64,000 bases of DNA from Staphylotrichum longicolle (Eukaryota; Ascomycota; Sordariomycetes; Sordariales; Chaetomiaceae), in assembly GCA_019096155.1 (NCBI GenBank), contig JAHCVI010000002.1, positions 4,154,001-4,218,000 of the forward strand, in the 5' to 3' direction. Below the pieces are notes generated by a model. It searched no databases, was not told where the DNA came from, and saw only the letters and a list, made by a program, of their open reading frames with translations. The position numbers and the translations under genes were made by a program. Numbering within the stretch: position 1 is the stretch's first letter; each line of letters opens with the position of its first letter. This document shows, one piece after another, positions 56,693-64,000 of this stretch.

Positions 56693-58838
56693 ATGTCCAA
56701 AGACGCCAAGGACCCCAAACATAGGCCCGATGGCCTGCGCCAGCCGCAAAGAAAAGACTCACTATCATCTGTTCTCTCATGGGCCGCGTTGCAGGGCAAG
56801 ATCACTCCCTCCAAAACACTTCCGGCATCACCGTCCACCTCGCAGTCAACCCAGTCATCCCCTGGCACCACTTCCAGACCGCGGAGACACAGCCATAGCG
56901 CCGGTTCCGAAACAAAAACGAAGGCACGTAGAGGTTCCACAACGTTTCGAAGACTCTCGTTTTCGGCGCCGACAACGACCCAGGGTGGAACGAGTACTAA
57001 GACGAGACATGCAAAGACATCCATGGCACCAGACCCGAAAGCCTCGCCGGGGACCTCCAAGTCAGGCAAGAACGGCTCATCCGAGAAAGTCAACAAGGCT
57101 GCCTCCGAGAGTTCAGATGGGACGACACCGAATCGGCCCCAATCGGCCAAGTCAAGGTAAACAAAGCGGCATCGCTCGAGGATTGACGTGCTAACACGTG
57201 TCCAGGTCTCTGAGCTCACCCATCTGCATGCCCAAATCCATTCTCCGCGTCTCAAGCCCGGACGGCCCCGGCAGTTTGTCAATCCGCAGACCGGAGAGCC
57301 CACCAGTCCGGGATTGCCGCCCCCTCCCCCAAGCATCTCTCCCCACGTCCCCCATCCCCCATGCAACCGTCCGGTTTGCCAAGGCAACCACCGCGGGCCG
57401 CCGCTTCCTCCCGGTCAAGCGCAAGAGCAAGAGCACCCTGACCTACATCTCCCCGCTCGACCCGGGCACCCAGAAGAGCGCCCCCAAGACGATGCTGCAG
57501 AGCCCCACAAAGATGCGCCGCCACCAGGAGAACCAGGCCGCCATGGGCCGCTACTGGCTGCGGACCGAGGAAGAAGAGGCCCAGTGGAGGGCCGAAGCCG
57601 AGCGCAGAGCCCAGGAGGAGGCAGAGAAGTACCGGAACGAACCGGCCAGTTCTCCGCCTCCCGCTGCGTCTGTTGCCACCAAGTCGGACGAGGAAGCTGG
57701 AAGGGCAGTACAGAGCTCTCTGGCGGATGCGATGGCCGATATTGATAAGTTGCCGCCCTTGGACAGCGGCCCAGCGTTGGAGAAGGTCGAAGAGGAGGTC
57801 ATGGAGTCTGAGGATGAGGACGAAGGGGCTGGCGCGAAGTGTACTCCAGTGGAGGCGACAGAGGTCGTTTCTCAGATCAGCCCAGCGGAGGAGAAGCCAG
57901 GTGCTGACGCATTAGGGGTGGTTAAGGGGGAACATGTGGCAACAGAGGATACCACAAATCCAGGCTTACAGACACAACCGGAAACTAGCCCCCATCCCGC
58001 CTCAACCCATACCGAGGCAAGTGAGAAAAGCCCAACAGTTACAGCAACAGCACACCCCGAACCTACAGCCGAACTGGCGGCTAAGCCAGCAGAGCCAGCA
58101 GCCACTACTACCCCCCCAGCACCAACAGCCTCAACCCAGCCATCACCAGATGCCGTCACCCTCGCGGAATCTAGATCCTTCTTCGAGCGCCTCGCCGAAA
58201 AGCAGGCGGCAGACGAGCGCGCGAGACGCGCCCCCTCACCGCCCCCGGCCCCCAGCACCTCACCACAACAGACAACACAACTACCCGCCGAAACCCCCAA
58301 AGCACTCCGCTCCTCCTCCAGCTCCCTCTCCAAACAAAAACAAAAGCCAGCACCAGCCACACCGACAGGCCGCTCAAGCAGCGCCAGCGCCGGCTCGAGC
58401 TCGAGCTCCAGCTCGGCCGAGCAGCTCACCAAAACCCCATCACGCGAAAAAGAAAAAGAAAAAGACAAGGAAAGAGACAGGACAAAAGAAAAGACCCGCT
58501 CCTCCACAAACCTCCGCTCAGCCTCCGGAGGGAGTGGAAGCGGAAGCGGAATGAGCAAGGGAACGACGACGACAACAACAACAACAACAACAACAGGCAG
58601 GACAGACAGAACCTTGGCCGCCGCCGCCGCCGCCGCCGGCACCAGCGCCAGAGGGAGCAGTAGCAGTAGCAGTAGCAGTAGCAGTCATAACCACAGTTCG
58701 AGCCACAGCCACAGCCACAGTCACAGTCACAGTCACAGCGGCAGCAACCATTTGCATCTTTCGGGGCGCAGGGGAAGGCGGTATTTTGAGGAGCGGGAAC
58801 GGGACAGGCAGGGGCAGCGGCAGGGTATCACAGCTTGA
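56693..58838 (+). CDS. Ser/Pro/His-rich low-complexity protein, uncharacterised
   Basis: Exons 56693-57156 and 57206-58838 give 698 residues. The 49-nt intron has GTAAAC, a GCTAAC branch and CAG. The N terminus is Ser/Thr/Lys-rich. A more conserved-looking core spans the exon junction to about residue 310: ICMPKSILRVSSPDGPGSLS, ATVRFAKATTAGRRFLPVKR, TLTYISPLDPGTQKSAPKTM, then a helical WLRTEEEEAQWRAEAERRAQ stretch. The C terminus is Pro/Ala/Thr-rich, then KEKEKDKERDRTKEK, a Thr run, poly-Ala, poly-Ser and (His-Ser)n encoded by CACAGC repeats (nt ~58660-58745). I recognise no domain. The repeat tracts may vary between strains. Confidence 0.65.
58655..58745 (+). repeat. Coding AGCAGT and CACAGC microsatellites
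   Basis: About five AGCAGT units (poly-Ser) followed by about eight CACAGY-type units (His-Ser) at the 3' end of the gene at 56693-58838. In-frame hexamers allow length change without frameshift. Confidence 0.8.
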
Positions 58839-59073
58839 TTTTTCTTTTTTTTCTTTTTCGTCTCTTCCTTTTCTGTCCTTCTTCCTCGTCATTTTTTGGG
58901 GTTCTTCATTCGATGTCGGTCCAGTATCACAGACTTGGGGTTCTTTCTCTCTTTTGGTTGGTTCTTTACTTTTTCCCTTTGTGGTCATAACTAGCCGGCA
59001 TTATCCCTTTTTCATATGTTTTCAGGATGGGGTTGAGGATGGGTGTTGTTGGAGTCGGCATCATGGGTGTTGG

Positions 59074-59103
59074 GTCAGGTCAGGTCAGGTCAGGTCAGGT
59101 CAA
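59074..59103. repeat. (GTCAG)6 microsatellite
   Basis: Six uninterrupted pentamers in the 3' flank of the gene ending at 58838. Confidence 0.9.
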
Positions 59104-59589
59104 CTCAATGCCGCGGAATAATCATGGTACGGTCAACGATTTCTGCTCTTGCTTTCTTTTTTCTTTCCTTTGTTGTGGGGAGTATCTCATATCATAGTTC
59201 CTTTTCCACTTGGGCTGTCCATCGTGGATCCTTTTCTTCTCTTCCAAGCGGGCGTCTTCATCAACAGTCTTTATCAACACAGGAAAGGGCAGGGCAGGGC
59301 AGGTCAAGAGCAGGGCGAAGGTTCTCTTTGTCATGACCCAGATCAACAGCTAGTACGACCATACGTTCAAGCTAGAATATTTTACTCGACGATACAAGCA
59401 CAAGCACAATTCCACTCATTCATTCCCCATACCGTAATGCTATATGATGATAGGATATCTCCCGAGCCCAGATTCGCCGTCCATCCAAAATAAACGCCGG
59501 TCCGATCCGTTTTTCACGGTCTAACATCCCCGCCTCGAGGCTATACTTGAGGGTGACGTTCTCCCTCGTCCTTCTTTACATCTTCGCCT

Positions 59590-59893
59590 ACTCGCCCATT
59601 AACTCCCACAAGCTCTCTCCGCCCCTCCCTCCACGCTGAACTCCCTTCGCCCCCCTAACTCGTTAACCCCTACCTCTCCCACGCATTAGATCCCTCTCCC
59701 AACCCCTACACGTTGAACCCAATCCCTCTTCAAAAACACTAACACTCTTCCCTCTTCTCCACATTAACCCCCCTCCGTCTCCTACATTTTCCTCCACTTC
59801 TGTCGCCTGTACATTAACCTCCTCTCCCGTCTCCTACAACAGTCCCCCCAACATCTCCCCTAATCCTCACTCTCCCACCAAACCCAATCGCCC
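59590..59893 (-). repeat. Degenerate ~25-bp repeat downstream of the 59894 gene
   Basis: On the minus (sense) strand a GGGTTAATGTRGGAG-like unit recurs about every 20-35 bp. On the + strand the cores lie near 59597, 59633, 59661, 59683, 59711, 59737, 59761, 59784, 59811 and 59836, for example ACATTAACCC at 59761 and 59811. It begins right after the stop codon, so it would be in the 3' untranslated region. Confidence 0.55.
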
Positions 59894-61399
59894 CTACATC
59901 AACCCACTCAACACCACCTTGCCCACGCTCGCCACCTCGCCCCTCGTGCCCGCCCGCCCCATCTCCTCAAACTCCCGCACGACGCCCTGGATGAACAGCT
60001 TCCTGATCTTGCTGTCGGCTTTCGCAAACAGCTCCCCGACGCTGCCGCCGCACTCGCGCGGCGTGGGCACCAGGCTCAGCAGCCGCGTGTACGTGTCGAT
60101 GAGCACGTCGCACAGCGTGGCAAACGTCTCGAAGAAGTCCGGGTCGAAGGGCAAGGTCGGGGTCAGCAGGTGCGTGTACTCCTCGCCCGGGAGCAGGTCG
60201 ACCTCGCTGGCGCCAAAGGCCATGATGGCGCCCGCGGGGGCTTCGGTGGCGGTGGAGGAGGAGCCGGCGGTGTTGCCCGCGTTGGAGGCGGTGGTGCCGG
60301 TGCCGGCGGTGCCCGTGTTGCTCTCGACCTGCTCGAGGGCGTAGCTGCCGATGCCCAGGTCGCCGTCGCGCCCCGCGGCGGAGCTGCTGCGGCGGCCCTT
60401 GGAGACGGGGGCGGCGGCGCGGCGGAACATTTGCGGGATGCGCGTGCGCGTGAGCGAGGTGGCGGCGATGCCCGTCTCGGTGTGGATCTGCTGGAAGGCG
60501 TCGAACTCGGCCAGGAGGGTGTTGAGCGAGCGGAGGAACTCGAGCGGGTTGTTGGAGTTGAGGTCGATGACGGCCGGCAGCGAGATGCCGAGGAGGAGGT
60601 AGTTGGTCGCGCGCCGGCCGAGTTTGCGAGCGTCGAAGTAGGGCATGCGGAGGAGGTCGGGCTTGTCGAAGAGGAGCGTGTTAAACCAGTAGATGCGGCC
60701 TTCGTGGCTGTGCGGGAGAGATAATTAGTTGGGTTGTGTGCTGCGTGGGAGAGTAAGAAGGGGGGCGTACGCCTTGCGCAGGTACTCGAGGGTTGATATC
60801 CTCTTGTTGGCCGTCTCTTGGATGTGTTGGTGCACAGCGCCCAGCTCGCTCTGCGGGCCGAGGCCGGTGTTGTTAAGCATGGAGCCCCCGCCAGACATGC
60901 CGACAGGGTAGCCCGTGATGGGCGTCACGGCGCCGCGGCTCAGCATCTTGCCGAAGCCGTCAGAGGAGTGGGGCGACGGTTCACGAAGATGGGAGCCGGA
61001 GCTGCTGTCGGGAAACAGTTGGATGGACGGGGGCGGGTGCGCGGGAGTTGGGGTGAGGGCTCCCGCGCCATCGGCGAGTGGGCCGACGTTGGAGGCGGCC
61101 GAGTCGGCACGGCGCCTGGTGTTGTTGTGCTTCCCGGGCGACGACGACGACGACGAGAAGACGAAGGACGGCTTGCGACCAAACGAGGGCTTGCGGTCCT
61201 TGAGCAGGGTCTTCTGCTGGCGGGGGCTTCCGCCGGCGATGTCCTCGCCCGAACTCGTCGGTCGGTGGGGTTTGCTGGCGGGAGGTGGTGGTGATGGCGG
61301 GGTGATTTGCGTCTTGGAGTTGGTGCCCCCTCCGCCGCCAAAAAGGGACGAGAAGAAAGGGGCAGCGGTCTGCGTGGGAGTGGCTGCCGAGCGCTGCAT
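59894..61399 (-). CDS. Conserved fungal protein of unknown function
   Basis: Exons 61399-60771 and 60707-59894 give 480 residues. The intron is GTACGC...CACAG. The N-terminal ~200 residues are disordered: Ser/Pro/Gly-rich, basic, with RKPSFGRKPSFVF and a Ser run. From QSELGAVHQHIQETANKRIS onward the protein looks folded: STLEYLRKAHEGRIYWFNTL, DKPDLLRMPYFDARKLGRRA and NYLLLGISLPAVIDLNSNNP, a helical segment ending FDAFQQIH. After a low-complexity insert (Gly/Thr/Ala, nt ~60290-60400) come a second folded part FDPDFFETFATLCDVLIDTY, then RECGGSVGELFAKADSKIRK. The two folded blocks look conserved, but I cannot name the family. No transmembrane helix is clear. The first ATG in frame is used. The frame is clean. 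Confidence 0.72.
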
Positions 61400-62369
61400 G
61401 TCGTGCGTCGTTAGGGGATGGCAGCCTCGCTCAGGTCTCAGGAATGGCGCGCTGTCATTTGCTGCCACAGTTTTAGCGCCCCAGATTCGGCAGGCGGCGC
61501 TGACGGCGCGCTGTTGGACTGGCAGGTGGGGGGGGAGTCGATGCTAGGGCGGTCAGGGCAGGGGTCCAGCGAAAATAAATCCTCAACAGAGAATTGGATT
61601 CTGAGAATGCTATCAAAATCCAGGCAAGCTTCAGATCAACCAGCCGTTGAGGAGAAGTCGCGCCGAGTCGTCGCTATTAAAGCTCTCCAACCCATGCTCC
61701 ATTCGACTGGAGAGGCGGCAACTCCAAGGATGTCCCAGGTCGCGGCACTCCATTGACGGGGCTCGAGCAGGGCTCTTCGGCCCATGGACGGCGGGTCCCG
61801 TCGTCTCCGTCCATGAACATGCACCAAGAACGCGTCTTGAGGGGAGTCGGGGCATGAAAATGGCTGGACTGCGTATTCTCTGCCTGCATGCTGCAATTCA
61901 GCCGCCAACGGCGGCTATCCAATAGTCGGATCCACGAGGTGGCCCGGTTACAGAACGTGGATCGGCCGGTGATGATCGGAATCTGGTACCTCACCGCCGC
62001 CGAGGGTGTGGTGTGGGGGAGGGGCAGGAGGGGCAGTGGTGAGGTGCCCAAAGAAGGTGCTGCTGGGGTCGGTAGCTGTGCTGCGTACGTAGTACAGTAC
62101 CTGAGAGGGGGTCTCGCTTGCAAGCTTGTGATTTGGAGCTCCGCAACCATCGCTCGTAAATGAGCCACTTTGTCCATCATCACCAGCCCCTTTTTGTCTT
62201 GTTCCTGGTTTCCCGTTCCTCGTAAAGGAATGCCACCTCATTTTTCGAATATCTTCCAGACATTGATTGTCTAACGCGAAACTTCAACACCGCACCCCTG
62301 CATCCTGTCTTTTGGTTTCGTACCTGACCTTAGCCTTGGTCAACCTTGGTTGGCGGTCCATTTTCAAAC
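61400..62369. other. Divergent promoter region
   Basis: Between the divergent starts at 61399 and 62370. It carries both promoters. No other feature is recognised. Confidence 0.5.
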
Positions 62370-63838
62370 ATGGCTTCTGTGGATGAGACTCTGCCCCCAG
62401 GCGATCCCGCGCCCGAGCTGCTCGAAGGCCGCCTATGGGTCGACGGGTGCTTCGACTTTTTCCATCACGGTGAGTTGAGACACTGCCGGCTCACTACGAC
62501 GACAATTCACCATACTAACCACGCCCAGGCCACGCGGGCGCCGTTGTCCAAGCCCGCCAACTCGGCGATGAGCTCTACGTCGGCGTCCATTCCGACGAGG
62601 CCATCCTCGAGAACAAGGGCCCGACGGTCATGAACCTCAAAGAACGGTAAAAACCGGCCACTCCATTCTCGCAACGAGATCGATGCTAAAACGCCTCGTC
62701 CCAGCCTCCTCGCGGTTGACGCCTGCCGCTGGACCACCAAGTCCATCCCGCACGCCCCCTACGTCACGCAGCTCGACTGGATCAGCCACTTTGGGTGCAA
62801 GTACGTCGTGCACGGCGACGACATCACGTCGGACAGCGCCGGCGAGGACTGCTACCGCTTCGTCAAGGCCGCCGACCGTTTCAAGGTCGTCAAGCGCACC
62901 CCGAGCATCTCGACGACCGACCTCGTCGGCCGCATGCTGCTGTGCACCAAGGGCCACTTCATCAAGTCGCTCGAGAAGACGCTCGCCGGCGAGGAAGGGC
63001 CCGGCACCGCAGCCGAGAGGAAGGAGGCCGGCGCCGCCATGCGGGAGAGGGTGAGGCTGTACGCCACGGACGAGACGGCCAAGCGGCCCGGGGCCGATGT
63101 CTGGTTCTGGGGCGCCGAGAGCGGGTTCAGGGAGCTGTTCCGAGGTGCGGGCCCGAAGCCCGGGCAGAGGGTGGTGTATGTGGATGGTGGGTTTGATCTA
63201 TTCTCGAGCGGACACATTCAGTTCTTGCGCTTGGTGACCGAAGCCGAGGAGGAGCTGGCGAGGAAGGAGGGGTGGTACTCGGAGCAGGCGGTCAACGAGC
63301 GCAAGGGCAAGGGCGCCGACTACGGCCCGGTGTTTGTCGTGGCCGGCGTGCATGACGACGAGGTCATCAACAAGTGGAAGGGGGTTAACTACCCGATCAT
63401 GAACATCTTTGAGCGCGGGCTCTGCGTCCTGCAGTGCCGGGTAAGCTGGCCCCGATGGCATTGCGAGTCGACGTTTGCTGACAGGTTCCGCAGTACATCA
63501 ACGCCGTCATCTTCGGCGCGCCCTTCACGCCGACAAAAAGCTACCTCACGGGTCTCCCCTGGGGCACGCCAGACGCTGTGTACCACGGCCCAACATCCTT
63601 TATGCCCTCTACCGAGGACGTCTACACCGAGCCCAAGGAGATGGGCATCTACCGAGAGATTGGGGACCACGAGTTCGACGACGTTAACGCCGGCACCATC
63701 GTGCAGAGGATAATGAAGAGCCGTGACCTCTACGAGGCACGCCAGCGGGCCAAGGGTATGAAGGCCGATGTCGAAGCCGCGCACAGGCAGCGCGAGCTGC
63801 TGGAGGAGGAGCAGCGACGCAAGGAGGCCGCGCGGTAG
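62370..63838 (+). CDS. ECT1: Ethanolamine-phosphate cytidylyltransferase
   Basis: Makes CDP-ethanolamine from CTP and phosphoethanolamine in the Kennedy pathway for phosphatidylethanolamine. Exons 62370-62469, 62529-62646, 62705-63440 and 63494-63838 give 432 residues. All introns are GT-AG and the third has a GCTGAC branch. The enzyme has two tandem cytidylyltransferase domains. The first starts RLWVDGCFDFFHHGHAGAV with the HxGH motif completed across intron 1, then ELYVGVHSDEAILENKGPT, and ends with KRTPSISTTDLVGRMLLCTK (the RTxGxSTT site, with Ser for Gly). The second starts VVYVDGGFDLFSSGHIQFLR, with SSGH instead of HxGH, and continues VVAGVHDDEVINKWKG, YINAVIFGAP and SYLTGLPWGTPDAVYHGPTS. 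The C terminus is a charged helix. The frame is clean; length is usual for the family. Confidence 0.93.
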
Positions 63839-64000
63839 GACGCGAACGTGTGCAGAGCAATGTAGAATCAGGGACTTCAACCAGGGCATGGTAGGGATAA
63901 AACGGAGCGACTGGCTTCAACAGGCCGCGACACCGTTTCAGAGGGGCGCAATAGACGACATCACGCAGAGAGCGCAAAAACCGCGAGACTATCTAATAAT

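Larger units (their letters stand above)
58839..59893. other. Convergent 3' flanks with repeats
   Basis: Pyrimidine-rich on the + strand. Contains six GTCAG units (59074-59103), a GGGCA run (59287-59303) and a degenerate ~25-bp repeat (59590-59893). No gene is supported. Confidence 0.55.

Noticed and set aside
58655..58745. CRISPR array
   Set aside because: Short, direct hexamer repeats without spacers inside a coding sequence of a eukaryote.

Overview
This is nuclear DNA of a filamentous ascomycete, most like a member of the Sordariales. The evidence is short GT-AG introns with CTGAC or CTAAC branch sites, GC-rich codons, one intron-bearing tRNA, monocistronic genes on both strands, and gene types typical of Pezizomycotina: a fungal STAND-type N-terminal domain, NBR1 with four ZZ fingers, an ACO2-type aconitase, a Btz protein and a CofD-like protein. 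The species cannot be named from the sequence. Every gene here is a chromosomal gene, with no mobile element, secondary-metabolite cluster or CRISPR array, and most are housekeeping genes.

Layout. 0.7-16.4 kb: PHD-finger protein (+), orphan fungal N-terminal-domain/coiled-coil protein (-), ACO2-type aconitase (-), RAD52 (-), STS1/Cut8 proteasome tether (-), NOP13-like RNA-binding protein (+). 17.5-29.0 kb: autophagy receptor NBR1 (-), CofD-like protein (-), Btz/CASC3-like protein (-), separated by long non-coding stretches. 31.4 kb: tRNA-Leu(CAG) with an intron, followed by a minisatellite. 32.1-39.9 kb: aspartic protease (-), aminodeoxychorismate lyase (-), TOM70 (+), Sso1-type syntaxin (-). 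41.2-46.3 kb: IMP4 (-) and UPF1 (+), head to head. 47.6-52.6 kb (+): AhpC/TSA-family protein, seven-helix membrane protein with an in-frame TAG before a long open tail, coiled-coil protein. 53.0-63.8 kb: branched-chain aminotransferase (-), Ser/Pro/His-rich protein (+), conserved fungal protein (-), ethanolamine-phosphate cytidylyltransferase (+).

The genes do not form a pathway. Loose themes are RNA metabolism (UPF1, Btz, IMP4, NOP13, tRNA), protein sorting or turnover (TOM70, Sso1, NBR1, STS1) and core metabolism (aconitase, BCAT, ADC lyase, ECT1).

Sequence quality matters for any reader. Seven genes (RAD52, STS1, the protease, ADC lyase, TOM70, SSO1 and the AhpC-like gene) can be read end to end only if single bases are missing. 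I count about two dozen such breaks, and almost all are of the one-base-deletion type, often beside G/C runs. Several of these genes have essential homologues, so assembly error is more likely than pseudogene formation. Other genes (aconitase, NBR1, UPF1, Btz, BCAT, CofD-like, ECT1) read without a break.

The observations most worth following are the TAG-interrupted seven-helix protein, an alternating 25-bp minisatellite beside the tRNA gene, a degenerate ~25-bp repeat downstream of the 59.9 kb gene, tiny coding exons (6, 8 and 18 nt) in IMP4, RAD52 and the CofD-like gene, and the altered active site of the ACO2-type aconitase.
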